From UBA11222 sp030652895 (GTDB lineage: Bacteria > Pseudomonadota > Alphaproteobacteria > UBA11222): 51,720 nt of DNA. Under the pieces are notes generated by a model. The model was not told where the DNA came from. It saw only the letters and a program-made list of their open reading frames with translations, and made no database searches. Every line of letters begins with the position of its first letter. The first letter of the stretch is position 1. The translations under genes and the position numbers were made by a program. Positions 1-9,350 of the stretch are shown piece by piece. The stretch lies in NCBI GenBank assembly GCA_038318895.1, contig JBBQCS010000012.1, positions 1-51,720 on the forward strand. Reading direction: 5' to 3'.

Positions 1-151
1 AGGGGCAAATGAAGAGGGGCAGATTCTTGGCTTTGACGCCCGCATGACCAGCACCGGCAAAGCCGACGAAGGACTGTATATCACCATTCACGAAGACTGG
101 CTGAGCCGGATGCAAAAAGCGCTCGCGGCGGAACTTGCGGCAGCGCAATGA
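1..151 (+). CDS. C-terminal end of an unidentified protein (partial)
   Basis: An open frame runs in from the left edge (first full codon at base 2) and stops with TGA at 149-151, giving the last 49 residues. The tail contains a segment reading EGLYITIHEDWLSRM followed by an alanine-rich helix. Codon choice is like the neighbouring genes, and the next gene starts 47 bases later in the same direction. I do not recognise the family from this fragment, so no function is proposed. Confidence 0.6.
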   Translation, partial: GANEEGQILGFDARMTSTGKADEGLYITIHEDWLSRMQKALAAELAAAQ

Positions 152-198
152 CGCGAACCACCGGGTTGTTTATGATCTGATCGCGAGAGGAGCCACCC

Positions 199-1005
199 AT
201 GCCACACGTTCAGGCCGGCGATATTCAGATTTATTACGAGATCGCGGGCAACGGTCAAAAGGTGCTGTTCATTAACGGCACTGGCGCAGATTTGCGGTTC
301 AAGCCCAATGCCTTTGACGGGCCGCTGGGCAACACTTTTGAGGTGTTGGGCTACGACCAGCGCGGTCTTGGCCGCAGCGAAAAACCCGACCGTCCCTACA
401 CCATGGTGCAATATGCCGATGATGCGGCGGCGCTGATGGATGTGCTTGGCTGGGAGCGCGCCCATGTGATGGGCGTTTCGTTTGGCGGCATGGTGGCGCA
501 GCATCTGGCCCTGCGTCGCCCGGACAAGGTTGAACGGCTGGTGCTGGCATGTACGTCCTCTGGTGGAACGGGTGGGGCGTCCTATCCGCTGCATGAATTG
601 AGTGGAATGGATGTTGAGGCCCGCGCGCGTTTCATTATTTCCGTCAGCGACACCCGCCAGGATGCAGCCTGGCAGGCGAGCCATGCGGACGCCTTTGCCG
701 CAATGATAGAACAGCAGGTGGCCAGTGCGGCCATCGGCAATGACGATCCCAACAAGGCGATGGGCGCACAGCGGCAGCTGGAGGCGCGCATCGATCACGA
801 CACCTTTGCGCGTCTGGGTGAAATCAGATCGCCAACCCTGTTATGCGGGGGCAAGTATGACGGCATTGCGCCGCTGGCCAACATGCAGGCGATGCAACAC
901 AAAATTCCCAATGCCCGGCTGGAGGTTTTTGAAGGCGGGCATTTGTTTTTAATTCAGGACAAGCGCGCCTATGCGCAGATCGTGCAGTTCCTGCAACAAG
1001 GTTGA
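199..1005 (+). CDS. alpha/beta-fold hydrolase, enol-lactonase-like
   Basis: The 268-residue protein has the alpha/beta hydrolase layout: an early strand and oxyanion region (LFINGTGADL, residues 24-33), YDQRGLGRS near residues 52-60, and the nucleophile elbow GVSFGGM with Ser94 as the predicted nucleophile. A likely acid lies in GGKYDG and the catalytic His in EGGHLFL near the C-terminus. The overall pattern resembles PcaD-type 3-oxoadipate enol-lactonases and related C-C or ester hydrolases, but the substrate cannot be read from sequence. ATG 199 is preceded by GAGAGGAG at good spacing. The following VOC gene starts 2 bases after its stop, so the two are probably co-transcribed. Confidence 0.85.
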   Translation: MPHVQAGDIQIYYEIAGNGQKVLFINGTGADLRFKPNAFDGPLGNTFEVLGYDQRGLGRSEKPDRPYTMVQYADDAAALMDVLGWERAHVMGVSFGGMVAQHLALRRPDKVERLVLACTSSGGTGGASYPLHELSGMDVEARARFIISVSDTRQDAAWQASHADAFAAMIEQQVASAAIGNDDPNKAMGAQRQLEARIDHDTFARLGEIRSPTLLCGGKYDGIAPLANMQAMQHKIPNARLEVFEGGHLFLIQDKRAYAQIVQFLQQG

Positions 1006-1007
1006 AC

Positions 1008-1412
1008 ATGCCCCCCCCTTTCAAACTTGCCGGGATCGACCATGTGGTGCTGCGTGTAAACGATATGCAGCGCGCACTTGATTTCTACTGCGGTGTCCTG
1101 GGCTGCACCGAGGAGCGCCGGGTTCCAAAATTCGGGTTGGTGCAATTGCGCGCGGGTGGCTCGCTGATCGACTTGCTGGATGTTTCCCAACAGGCGGACA
1201 AAAATTCCGGACGGAACATGGACCATTTCGCGCTCACGATTACCCCCTTTGAGGAGGGCGCCATTCACGCGCATCTTGTAGCCAATGGCGTTGGACCGGG
1301 GCGCGTTGAGCAACGTTATGGCGCGCAAGGCGTGGGGCCGTCAATTTACATACATGACCCGGACGGAAATCAGGTGGAACTGAAAGGCCCGCCTGGCGAA
1401 AATTTGAATTAA
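1008..1412 (+). CDS. VOC (glyoxalase/extradiol-type) family protein
   Basis: About 134 residues with the single-module VOC pattern: GIDHVVLRVNDMQRALDFY at the N-terminus, a second-half MDHFAL containing a candidate metal-binding His, and the terminal HDPDGNQVEL with a candidate metal-binding Glu. I chose ATG 1008 over an in-frame TTG at 1002 because AAGG at 998-1001 sits at normal spacing and the TTG lies inside the upstream stop region. VOC proteins include glyoxalase I, dioxygenases and epimerases; the exact reaction is not determined. Its coupling to an alpha/beta hydrolase suggests small-molecule catabolism or detoxification. Confidence 0.82.
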   Translation: MPPPFKLAGIDHVVLRVNDMQRALDFYCGVLGCTEERRVPKFGLVQLRAGGSLIDLLDVSQQADKNSGRNMDHFALTITPFEEGAIHAHLVANGVGPGRVEQRYGAQGVGPSIYIHDPDGNQVELKGPPGENLN

Positions 1413-1477
1413 ATCAATCAAATCTCCCGGCAAGCGCGGACCGCACGAAAAAATATCCGATTCCCGCTTTCGTACGC

Positions 1478-2770
1478 TTATGCGCGGCGTTCCATCACAC
1501 AGACAAAAAACCCATCGGTCCCGGAACGGGCAGGTGTCAAAATTACGTGTGGCGCATCCGGCGCAATAAAATCTGGCAACTGCGTACCCACACCTTCGGC
1601 CCAGACGGCGGCGGCGGGCAATATATTGAAACGATTATCTTGCGCCAGAAACGCCGCTACCCTGTCCGCATTTTCACATTGCAACAGTGAACAGGTGATA
1701 TAAATCAGCCGTCCGCCCGGCGCCACCAGTTCGGCGCCCTGGCGCAGCACAGAATCCTGCGCCGCCATATGCCGCGCCAGCGCCTCTGGCGTGAGCCGCC
1801 ATTTGGCGTCCGGATTTCGCCGCCATGCGCCGGTGCCGCTGCAAGGCACATCCAGCACGACACGGTGTGCGCGGCCCTTCAGCGCCGCCAAAGCAGGCTC
1901 GGGATTTCCAGCGATCTGCACATTGTGGGCACCGGCGCGCTGCATACGCTCCGGCATCGCCTTCAGGCGGCCCGCAATGGCGTCGAACGCATGAATTTGC
2001 CCGCGATTCTGCATGACTGCGGCGATCGCCAGACTTTTGCCGCCACCACCCGCGCATAAATCCACCACCTGGCTCCCCGGCTGCGCACACACCATCAGCG
2101 CCGCCAGTTGCGAACCTTCGTCCTGCACCTCGACCAGACCACGGGTGAATGCCGCGGCCCCGGTAATACGGGCGCGCCCCGTGACGCGAATACCATCGGG
2201 CGACAGGGGCGACGCACAGGCCGTAATGTTTTCTTCCGCCAGTGCCGCCAGCGCCTGTTCGCGCGTTGCCTTCAGCCGGTTAACCCGCAGGTCCAGCGGC
2301 GCACGCACGGAAAGTGCACGCATCTCGCCCAGTAAATCCGGCAGGCTTTCGCGCAAAGCGCCTTCCAGCCATTGCGGGAAATTCCCACGCACCCACTCGG
2401 GCGCCGTATCCTGACTGACACCCCGCGAAAAGGCCCCGCGTTCATCCTCACTCAGCGCTGCGGCGGAATATTTGCCACCCGCAAACAGCGCTTCCACCTG
2501 CTCAAGCGTGTGCGCGTCTTCCAGCTTCAGCGCCCCAAGCACCAGGCTGCGCGCATCGTCCTGGCCGCCCTCGGACCCCGTGGCAAAGGCAAATTCGGCG
2601 CGCCGCCGCAGCACGGCGTAGACAAGTTCGAATATCGCATGGCGGTCTTTTGACCCCGCATAGCGATTGCTGCGCGCCCATTCATTCAAAAAGCGATCCG
2701 CCGGCTTGGCCGACGGCATCAGTGCTTCCAGAATATCAATGGCGGATTTAACCCGTGCGGCGGGGGTCAT
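1478..2770 (-). CDS. rsmB: 16S rRNA (cytosine-967-C5)-methyltransferase RsmB
   Basis: The 430-residue protein has an N-terminal NusB-like RNA-binding helical region (about residues 1-140) and a C-terminal SAM-dependent RNA m5C methyltransferase domain. Visible motifs are the SAM loop DLCAGGGGKS (237-246), DVPCSGTGAWRRNPDAKWR with Cys310, and YITCS with Cys360. The two cysteines are the pair used by RsmB/Nop2 enzymes, one as nucleophile and one for product release. It methylates 16S rRNA in the small subunit. Its ATG overlaps the guaB stop by 4 bases, so it is translationally coupled to guaB, an arrangement common in alphaproteobacteria. RlmI- or RsmF-type enzymes lack the NusB-like domain, which favours RsmB. 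Confidence 0.93.
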   Translation of the reverse strand: MTPAARVKSAIDILEALMPSAKPADRFLNEWARSNRYAGSKDRHAIFELVYAVLRRRAEFAFATGSEGGQDDARSLVLGALKLEDAHTLEQVEALFAGGKYSAAALSEDERGAFSRGVSQDTAPEWVRGNFPQWLEGALRESLPDLLGEMRALSVRAPLDLRVNRLKATREQALAALAEENITACASPLSPDGIRVTGRARITGAAAFTRGLVEVQDEGSQLAALMVCAQPGSQVVDLCAGGGGKSLAIAAVMQNRGQIHAFDAIAGRLKAMPERMQRAGAHNVQIAGNPEPALAALKGRAHRVVLDVPCSGTGAWRRNPDAKWRLTPEALARHMAAQDSVLRQGAELVAPGGRLIYITCSLLQCENADRVAAFLAQDNRFNILPAAAVWAEGVGTQLPDFIAPDAPHVILTPARSGTDGFFVCVMERRA

Positions 2771-4233
2771 CGATTCCCGATCGGGTAATTGGGCGGCTCA
2801 CGGGTAATGGCCACATCATGCACATGCCCTTCGGCCAGGCCCGCGCCGCTGATGCGGATAAAACTGGTTTTGCTGTGCATGTCCGCGATAGTAGCAGACC
2901 CCGTATAGCCCATGGCCGCACGCAGGCCGCCCACCAGCTGATGGGTGATATTATGCAGCGGGCCTTTATAGGGCACCTGCCCTTCCACGCCTTCTGGTAC
3001 CAACTTCAATGTGTCCTTTATGTCTTCCTGAAAATAGCGGTCCGCCGATCCACGGGCCATCGCGCCCAATGATCCCATACCGCGATAAGCTTTATAACTG
3101 CGCCCCTGAAACAGGAATACTTCACCGGGGCTTTCATCCGTGCCTGCGAACAGCGACCCGATCATGGCGCAATCTGCACCTGCCGCAATGGCCTTGGCCA
3201 GATCACCCGACAGCTTGATGCCGCCATCGGCGATCACCGGAATACCATGTTTGCGTGCAGCGGCCGCCACATCCATGATCGCGGTCAGTTGCGGAACCCC
3301 AACCCCCGCCACCATACGCGTCGTGCAGATGGAACCCGGCCCGATGCCGACCTTCAGCGCATCGGCGCCCGCATCAATCAGCGCCAGCGCGGCATCGCCC
3401 GTCGCAATATTGCCCGCCACCACCTGAATGCGATTGCTCAGCCGCTTGATGCGCCGTACCTGTTCCAGCACCCGGTCGTTATGCCCATGCGCCGTATCCA
3501 CCACAATAAGATCGGCCTGCGCATCAACCAGCGCCTCGGCGCGGGCAAAGCCGTCATCGCCCGTGGTAGTGGCGGCGGCGACCCGCAGACGGCCCTTATC
3601 ATCCTTGCAGGCATTGGGATGCAGACGCGCCTTTTCCATATCCTTGACGGTAATCAGCCCGATACAGCGAAAATCACTATCAACCACCAGCAGCTTTTCC
3701 AGACGATGCTGATGCAACAGGCGCTTGGCGCTCTCAATATCGACGTCTTCATTGACGGTGACCAGATCGGATCTGGTCATCAGCTCACTGACCGGCTGGG
3801 ATGGATCTACCGCAAAGCGCACGTCACGGTTGGTCAGAATACCCAGCAGCTTGCCGGATTTCTCTTCTACCACCGGAAATCCGGAAAAATGATGCACCTG
3901 CATCAGATGATGCGCATCGGCCAGTGTCGCCGTCGGCGGCAGGGTCAGCGGATTAACCACCATGCCGGATTCGAATTTCTTGACCTGCCGGACATGTTCG
4001 GCCTGTTCATGCGGGGTGAGGTTGCGGTGTAGGACCCCGATACCGCCTTCCTGCGCCATGGCGATGGCCAGACGCGCTTCGGTTACCGTGTCCATCGCGG
4101 CGGAAATCAGCGGAATATTGAGGGAAATCTCTTTAGTCAGCCGTGTTCTGAGATCAGCCTGCCCCGGAAGCACATTCGATGCGGCAGGCTTCAGGAGTAC
4201 ATCGTCGAAGGTAAGGGCTTCTTTGATCTCCAA
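2767..4233 (-). CDS. guaB: IMP dehydrogenase GuaB
   Basis: The 488-residue protein is full length for inosine-5'-monophosphate dehydrogenase, which converts IMP to XMP with NAD+ as the committed step of GMP synthesis. It begins with the family signature ALTFDDVLLKPA. Tandem CBS domains occupy about residues 90-205. The catalytic loop GPGSICTTR contains Cys303, followed by DGGIKLSGDLAKA, the IMP phosphate-binding region, and YRGMGSLGAM. The start is a TTG (complement of 4231-4233), placed by the family N-terminus and by GGAG about 8 bases upstream. rsmB overlaps its 3' end by 4 bases. Confidence 0.97.
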   Translation of the reverse strand: MEIKEALTFDDVLLKPAASNVLPGQADLRTRLTKEISLNIPLISAAMDTVTEARLAIAMAQEGGIGVLHRNLTPHEQAEHVRQVKKFESGMVVNPLTLPPTATLADAHHLMQVHHFSGFPVVEEKSGKLLGILTNRDVRFAVDPSQPVSELMTRSDLVTVNEDVDIESAKRLLHQHRLEKLLVVDSDFRCIGLITVKDMEKARLHPNACKDDKGRLRVAAATTTGDDGFARAEALVDAQADLIVVDTAHGHNDRVLEQVRRIKRLSNRIQVVAGNIATGDAALALIDAGADALKVGIGPGSICTTRMVAGVGVPQLTAIMDVAAAARKHGIPVIADGGIKLSGDLAKAIAAGADCAMIGSLFAGTDESPGEVFLFQGRSYKAYRGMGSLGAMARGSADRYFQEDIKDTLKLVPEGVEGQVPYKGPLHNITHQLVGGLRAAMGYTGSATIADMHSKTSFIRISGAGLAEGHVHDVAITREPPNYPIGNR

Positions 4234-4326
4234 AATACTGTCTCCACCGCTAAAGGAGGCGGAATATGGCGAGACCGGGCGGTAAAGTCAAGGGAATGTG
4301 GGGGCGGCATCGGCCCCCTATTCGCC

Positions 4327-5196
4327 TTATTTGGTTTTCCAGACCAGGCCGGACTGCTTGGCTGCCTTGAGATGTTCGTTGTTCTTCGCCCAGGCGAACC
4401 CCAGCTTGAGGCGGTCGAACAGACGTTCGATCTGGCGTTCCATGCCGGGATCCGTGAAGATATAGAACTGGTTTTCGAGTATGGCGGACAGCACCAGTTC
4501 GCCAACCACGTCAGGATCCAGCCCATGTTGCAGCGTATCGCCAATCGGGTTCAGCGCTATCGGGCGGTCATCGGATTTCCCGAAATGGTCGGGCCGATGT
4601 TTGGCGGCTTCCAGAATATTTGTGCTGACGGCGCCGGGGCACAGCAGCGATACGCCGATAGGTGTGTCTTTCAATTCGCTGTACAGCACTTCCATCATGC
4701 CAACGACTGCATGCTTGCTGGCATTATAGGCGCCCCACCCTGCCCCGGCATTAATCAGCCCGGCCATGGAGGACGTGCTCATCACATGGCCGCTTTCGCC
4801 ATTGCCTTTCATCAGCGGCAGGAAGGCGCGCATGGCATAGACAACTGCGGTCTGGTTGACGGCGATCACCCAATCCCAGTCCTTTTGTGAAAGCTCTTCG
4901 CTTAGGCCCCCCACACTGACGCCCGCGTTGTTGCACAGCACATTCACTTTGCCAAAACGCTTGACGGTGGCCGCGGCTGCGGCGAAGACCTGGGCTTCAA
5001 TCGTTATGTCACAGCGATGAGTTTCGACATCCGCGCCCGTCGCTTTCAGGTCGGCTGCCGCCGCCTGCAGGCGCTTCTCGTCAATATCGGCCATCATGAC
5101 TTTCATGCCGGCCCTGGTGAAGGCTTTGGTCATGCCAAGCCCCATGCCACTGGCCGCACCTGTTATAAAGGCTACTTTTCCCGCTACGTCGCGCAT
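4327..5196 (-). CDS. short-chain dehydrogenase/reductase (SDR)
   Basis: The 289-residue classical SDR has the cofactor motif TGAASGMG (12-19), a downstream Asp in MMADIDE that suggests NAD(H) preference, NNAG (89-92) and the catalytic set S142/S143, Y157 and K161 in YNASK. It should oxidise or reduce an alcohol/ketone; the substrate is not predictable. ATG 5196 follows GGAG at normal spacing. Two dienelactone-hydrolase-like genes lie immediately upstream on the same strand (gap 30 bases), and guaB follows 93 bases downstream, so it may belong to a small catabolic operon reading toward guaB. Confidence 0.9.
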   Translation of the reverse strand: MRDVAGKVAFITGAASGMGLGMTKAFTRAGMKVMMADIDEKRLQAAAADLKATGADVETHRCDITIEAQVFAAAAATVKRFGKVNVLCNNAGVSVGGLSEELSQKDWDWVIAVNQTAVVYAMRAFLPLMKGNGESGHVMSTSSMAGLINAGAGWGAYNASKHAVVGMMEVLYSELKDTPIGVSLLCPGAVSTNILEAAKHRPDHFGKSDDRPIALNPIGDTLQHGLDPDVVGELVLSAILENQFYIFTDPGMERQIERLFDRLKLGFAWAKNNEHLKAAKQSGLVWKTK

Positions 5197-5226
5197 TGTC
5201 CGTATCTCCCTGTTGTCCGTTGTCGT

Positions 5227-6003
5227 TTACTTCAGCCGTTCATTGAAAAAGCCGATGACACGATCCAGCGCCTGGCGTGTCGGTTGTCCTGCTTCGTCCA
5301 CAAGATCGGTCGTCACCACACTATGGGCGGTGGCGTTTCCGTCCGGATTTCCGAATTTGCTGTCAATCTCTATACCCTCGAAGCCGTCGCCAAGCTCGCG
5401 CCGCAAAGTTTCAAACCGCGCCGGCGGGCAGGCCGGATCCTTGCTGAAGCGTAGGCCCAGCACCTTATCCCCCGCCGCCACCCGGCGTTTGATATTCGCC
5501 AATTCTTCCGGGCTGACATGCAATGCCGCCGCGCGCGCCTTGCCGACGGGAAACGGCAGCGACGGCTGGCTGAGCACCGGCGCCATGAGGCACGGCTCCA
5601 TCATCAGGCTAAGCGCGAAATTACCTGTCAGACACATGCCGATGGCGCCAACGCCCTTTCCCCCCAGTTCAGAATGCACGCTGCGGCACAAAGCGCGCAG
5701 CCAATCCGTGATCGGGCTGGATTTATGTGCGGCGAGAACTGTAAATTCATGGGAAATACAGGCACGGGCGACTTCTTTCAGAATATAGCCAGTGCTGATT
5801 GCCTTGCCCGGCTCGCCAAACAGGTTTGGCAGTACGGCGCTAAAACCGGCGTCGGACACACGCTCTGCAAATCGGACAACTTGTGGCGTAATGCCCGGAA
5901 TTTCATGCATGATCACGACGCCGGGACCTGTTCCGCGCCAAAAGACCGGCTTCGTCTTGCCGTCATGGGTAAAACTGCGCTCAGTAAAGTCCGATAGGGA
6001 CAT
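5227..6003 (-). CDS. dienelactone hydrolase family protein (copy 1)
   Basis: 258 residues of the DLH-type alpha/beta hydrolase family. The conserved early Glu is in MHEIPG (Glu34), the nucleophile elbow GMCLTGN carries Cys124 where DLH has Cys123, and a late His in TAHSVV fits the triad. A cysteine nucleophile points to lactone or activated-ester substrates. I chose ATG 6003 over an upstream in-frame Met at 6045 because GGAG lies at the right distance and the start matches that of the neighbouring paralogue. Its 5' end lies 13 bases from the stop of copy 2, so the pair is co-transcribed. Confidence 0.87.
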   Translation of the reverse strand: MSLSDFTERSFTHDGKTKPVFWRGTGPGVVIMHEIPGITPQVVRFAERVSDAGFSAVLPNLFGEPGKAISTGYILKEVARACISHEFTVLAAHKSSPITDWLRALCRSVHSELGGKGVGAIGMCLTGNFALSLMMEPCLMAPVLSQPSLPFPVGKARAAALHVSPEELANIKRRVAAGDKVLGLRFSKDPACPPARFETLRRELGDGFEGIEIDSKFGNPDGNATAHSVVTTDLVDEAGQPTRQALDRVIGFFNERLK

Positions 6004-6016
6004 TGTATTTCTCCAC

Positions 6017-6796
6017 TTATTCCAGCCGTTCCTTAAAAAATGCAATTACCCGATCCAGCGCGACGCGCGTCGGATGACCTGCTTCGTCCACCAGATCAGT
6101 GGTCACCACACTATGGGCCAGCGGGTTGCCATCGGGGTTGCCGAATTTGCTGTCAATCTCTATTCCCTCAAAGCCATCACCAAGTTCGCGCCGCAGGGTT
6201 TCAAAGCGCGCGCCGGGACTGGTGAAATCTCCGGTAAAGCGCAGCCCCAGCACCTTTTCGCCCTGCGCCACCCGGCGTTTGACGGTATCAAGTTCCTGCG
6301 GGCTGACATGCAGTGCGGCGCAGCGGGTTTTACCGATGGCTAAGGGCAGAAAGGGCTGGCTCAGCACCGGGGCCATCATGCAGGGCTCCATCATCAGGCT
6401 AAGCGCGAAATTTCCGGTCACGCACATGCCGATGGCCCCCACACCGCGCCCGCCCAGTTCCGTATGCACCGATCGGCACAAAGCGCGCAGCCAGTCGGTC
6501 ACCGGGCTGGATTTGCTCGACGCAAGCACCGAAAATTCACGGGAAATGCACACCTGGGCCATGGATTTAGCCATATAGCCGTAACTGTTGTCCCGCCCCG
6601 GTTCACCGAAAAGATGCGGGACAATCGCCGTGAAACCCGCATCTGTTACCCATTGCGCGAAGCGTAGCAGGGACGGCGTAATGCCCGGAATTTCGTGCAT
6701 AACGATCACGCCGGGACCGCTGCCACGCCAATAAACCGGCTTGGCCTTGCCATCATGACTAAAACTGCGTTCGGTAAAGCCGGCTAGCGCCACCAT
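6017..6796 (-). CDS. dienelactone hydrolase family protein (copy 2)
   Basis: A 259-residue paralogue of the adjacent gene. The two share long identical stretches, such as the elbow region GAIGMC.TGNFALSLMMEPC and the C-terminal EGIEIDSKFGNPDGN. The same Glu/Cys/His arrangement is present. ATG 6796 is preceded by GGGGACAGGAAAT, a good ribosome binding site; a Met ten codons upstream lacks one. Conservation is visible at both DNA and protein level, so this looks like a tandem duplication. It is divergent from bioA across about 100 bases that probably hold both promoters. Confidence 0.87.
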   Translation of the reverse strand: MVALAGFTERSFSHDGKAKPVYWRGSGPGVIVMHEIPGITPSLLRFAQWVTDAGFTAIVPHLFGEPGRDNSYGYMAKSMAQVCISREFSVLASSKSSPVTDWLRALCRSVHTELGGRGVGAIGMCVTGNFALSLMMEPCMMAPVLSQPFLPLAIGKTRCAALHVSPQELDTVKRRVAQGEKVLGLRFTGDFTSPGARFETLRRELGDGFEGIEIDSKFGNPDGNPLAHSVVTTDLVDEAGHPTRVALDRVIAFFKERLE

Positions 6797-6895
6797 ATTT
6801 CCTGTCCCCTGCCACTTTTTTCCCATCGTTGCGCAAAGTGGGACTTACCACAAGGACTCGATGAAAAATTCCGCAAAACAGGCTAAAGTGCCGCC

Positions 6896-8197
6896 ATGGC
6901 GCAACAGAACTTACATGGTGAGACGGTGGACTGGCTGAATGATGCCAAAAAGCATCTTTGGCTACCCTATACCCAAATGCAAACCGCGGCGGAACCACTG
7001 GCGGCGGTGGCGACGGAAGGCGCATACATTCACCTCGCGGATGGGCGGCAACTGGTTGACGGCATCGCATCCTGGTGGACCGCCTGTCATGGCTATAATC
7101 ATCCGCATATCCGCGCCGCCATTATCGATCAGGCAACGCGCATGCCGCATGTCATGCTGGGAGGATTGGTGAATGAACCCGCCAGCCGTCTCGCGGCACG
7201 GCTGGCGGCAATGGCGCCGGGCAACCTCAATCATGTGTTCTTTTCGGAGTCCGGGTCCGTAGCGGTAGAAATCGCCATGAAAATGGCGCTGCAATACTGG
7301 ATCAATCGTGCACACAAAGGCCGCACGAAATTCGTCTGCTTCCGGGACGGCTATCACGGCGACACGCTGGGCGCGATGTCTGTATGCGATCCCGATGAAG
7401 GCATGCACAGCCTGTTCAAGGGTGCACTGCTGGAACAGTATATGGTTGATCTGCCGCGCACCCGCGAACAGCGTGACGCGCTGGATGGGTTCCTGCATTC
7501 GCATCACCGCGAAATCGCCGGCGTGATTGTCGAACCGCTGGTGCAGGGCGCGGGCGGTATGAAATTTCATACACCCGAAGTGCTGCGTGAGCTTCGTAGA
7601 CTGTGCGACCGGCATGGGCTGCTGCTGATCCTGGATGAAATCATGACCGGCTTTGGCCGCACAGGATCGATGTTCGCCTGCTCACAGGCGGACGTCACGC
7701 CTGACATCATGACCCTGTCAAAGGCCCTAACCGGTGGCGCGGTGGCGCTCGCGGCAACGCTCGCAAACGAGGACGTGTATCAGGCTTTTCTGGGTGACGA
7801 AGATGCCAAAGCGCTGATGCACGGGCCAACTTTCATGGGCAATGCGCTGGCCTGCGCGGCGGCGAACGCCTCGCTCGACCTGTTCGAAACGGAGCCGCGA
7901 CTGGCGCAGGTGGCCGGGATTGAGGCGCATCTGCGCGACGCGCTGGCCCCATGCGCGAAACTTCGCGGTGTGCACGAAGTGCGGGTAAAGGGCGCCATTG
8001 GCGTGGTGCAGTTGCAGGGCATGGACAAGCAGGCGCGCGCCTGGTTCAAGCGCCGCTTTATCGAGGAAGGCGTTTGGCTGCGCCCGTTCGGCGATATTGT
8101 CTATACGACGCCGCCCTTCACTATTTCGCCCGATGAACTTTCGCAATTGACCCGGACGATGGTGAAAATTATCGGCGAGTGGGCGGCGCAGCGCTAG
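6896..8197 (+). CDS. bioA: adenosylmethionine-8-amino-7-oxononanoate aminotransferase BioA
   Basis: The 433-residue class III aminotransferase converts 7-keto-8-aminopelargonate to 7,8-diaminopelargonate in biotin synthesis. Diagnostic features are the substrate/PLP segment DGIASWW (55-61), YHGDTLGAMSV with Tyr153, LDEIMTGFGRTG with the PLP Asp247, LSKALTGG with the Schiff-base Lys276, and HGPTFMGNALACA. Length and motifs match BioA rather than a generic omega-aminotransferase. bioF follows after one base and bioD overlaps bioF, forming one operon. I saw no BioR-type TTATCTATAA box or BirA-like operator in the roughly 100-base upstream divergent region. Confidence 0.95.
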   Translation: MAQQNLHGETVDWLNDAKKHLWLPYTQMQTAAEPLAAVATEGAYIHLADGRQLVDGIASWWTACHGYNHPHIRAAIIDQATRMPHVMLGGLVNEPASRLAARLAAMAPGNLNHVFFSESGSVAVEIAMKMALQYWINRAHKGRTKFVCFRDGYHGDTLGAMSVCDPDEGMHSLFKGALLEQYMVDLPRTREQRDALDGFLHSHHREIAGVIVEPLVQGAGGMKFHTPEVLRELRRLCDRHGLLLILDEIMTGFGRTGSMFACSQADVTPDIMTLSKALTGGAVALAATLANEDVYQAFLGDEDAKALMHGPTFMGNALACAAANASLDLFETEPRLAQVAGIEAHLRDALAPCAKLRGVHEVRVKGAIGVVQLQGMDKQARAWFKRRFIEEGVWLRPFGDIVYTTPPFTISPDELSQLTRTMVKIIGEWAAQR

Positions 8198-8198
8198 A

Positions 8199-9350
8199 AT
8201 GAACAGCCTGGAAAAATTTGCAACCGCAAAACTGGCAGAACTGGAAGCACAGAATTTGCGCCGCTGGCTGGCGGAAACTGACCGTACGGATGGCGCCATA
8301 GCCATACGCAATGGGCAGCGGCTGATTTCTTTTTGTTGCAACGATTATCTGAATCTCAGCCAGCATCCGGAAGTCAAGCAGGCCGCGATTGCGGCGACGG
8401 GACGCTTTGGGGCGGGTGCTGGCGCATCACGGCTGGTTTCGGGAAATCATTCGCTGTATCGCGAACTGGAAACCGCGCTCGCGCGGCTGAAGGGAACAGA
8501 AGACGCCTGCGTATTCGGTAGCGGCTATCTGGCCAATCTCGGCATTATACCGGCCCTTGCCGGTCCCGGTGATCTGATCGTGGCCGATGCGCTAAGCCAT
8601 GCCTGCCTGATGGCGGGCGGGAAACTCAGCGGCGCTGAAACTCTGGTATTCAGGCACAATGATTTGGACCACGCCGCGGAACTGCTCCGTACACACCGCA
8701 GTCAATACCGGCATTGTCTAATCCTCACAGACGGCGTGTTCAGCATGGATGGCGATCTGGCCCCCGTGATGGCGCTGGCGCAAGTAGCGCGCGATTTTGA
8801 AGCCTGGCTGATGACCGATGACGCCCACGGCATCGGGGTTCTGGCGGAGGGACGGGGCAGCAGTTTCGTGGACGGCAAAAAAGCGGATGTGCCACTGCAA
8901 ATGGGAACCCTGTCCAAGGCGGTGGGGACTTATGGCGGGTATCTGTGCGCGTCGCGCGCGGTCGTCGATCTGATCCGCACCCGCGCGCGCACGCTGATTT
9001 ATTCCACCGGTCTGCCCCCGGGTGTGGTGGCGTCGGCCATCGCGTCGCTCGCGATCATTTTGCGCGAACCTGAACTGCGCGCCGCGCCGCTGCAAAAAGC
9101 GCGACGCTTTACCCGCGCCATGAACCTGCCGGACGCGCAAAGCCCTATCGTACCGCTGATTGTTGGCGATGCCGCGCGCGCGCTTGCATTATCGGCCATG
9201 CTGGAAAAAAAGGGGTTTCTGGTTACCGCCATCCGCCCGCCCACGGTGCCCCAAGGAACGGCGCGCCTGCGCTTTACCTTTACCGCGGCCCATCGGGACG
9301 CGGACATTGACCGGCTGGCGGCGCTGCTGCGTGACGCGGAGTTGACATGA
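8199..9350 (+). CDS. bioF: 8-amino-7-oxononanoate synthase BioF
   Basis: A 383-residue alpha-oxoamine synthase that condenses pimeloyl-thioester with L-alanine to form KAPA. Motifs are CNDYLNLSQHP (47-57), GAGASRLVSGNH (73-84), the PLP Asp/His segment TDDAHG (206-211) and GTLSKAVGTYGGY with Lys240 as PLP lysine. Placement between bioA and bioD supports BioF over serine palmitoyltransferase, 5-aminolevulinate synthase or KBL, which share the fold. A second member of this superfamily (spt-like) lies at 24273-25523 in a lipid context. bioD overlaps its 3' end by 4 bases. Confidence 0.95.
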   Translation: MNSLEKFATAKLAELEAQNLRRWLAETDRTDGAIAIRNGQRLISFCCNDYLNLSQHPEVKQAAIAATGRFGAGAGASRLVSGNHSLYRELETALARLKGTEDACVFGSGYLANLGIIPALAGPGDLIVADALSHACLMAGGKLSGAETLVFRHNDLDHAAELLRTHRSQYRHCLILTDGVFSMDGDLAPVMALAQVARDFEAWLMTDDAHGIGVLAEGRGSSFVDGKKADVPLQMGTLSKAVGTYGGYLCASRAVVDLIRTRARTLIYSTGLPPGVVASAIASLAIILREPELRAAPLQKARRFTRAMNLPDAQSPIVPLIVGDAARALALSAMLEKKGFLVTAIRPPTVPQGTARLRFTFTAAHRDADIDRLAALLRDAELT

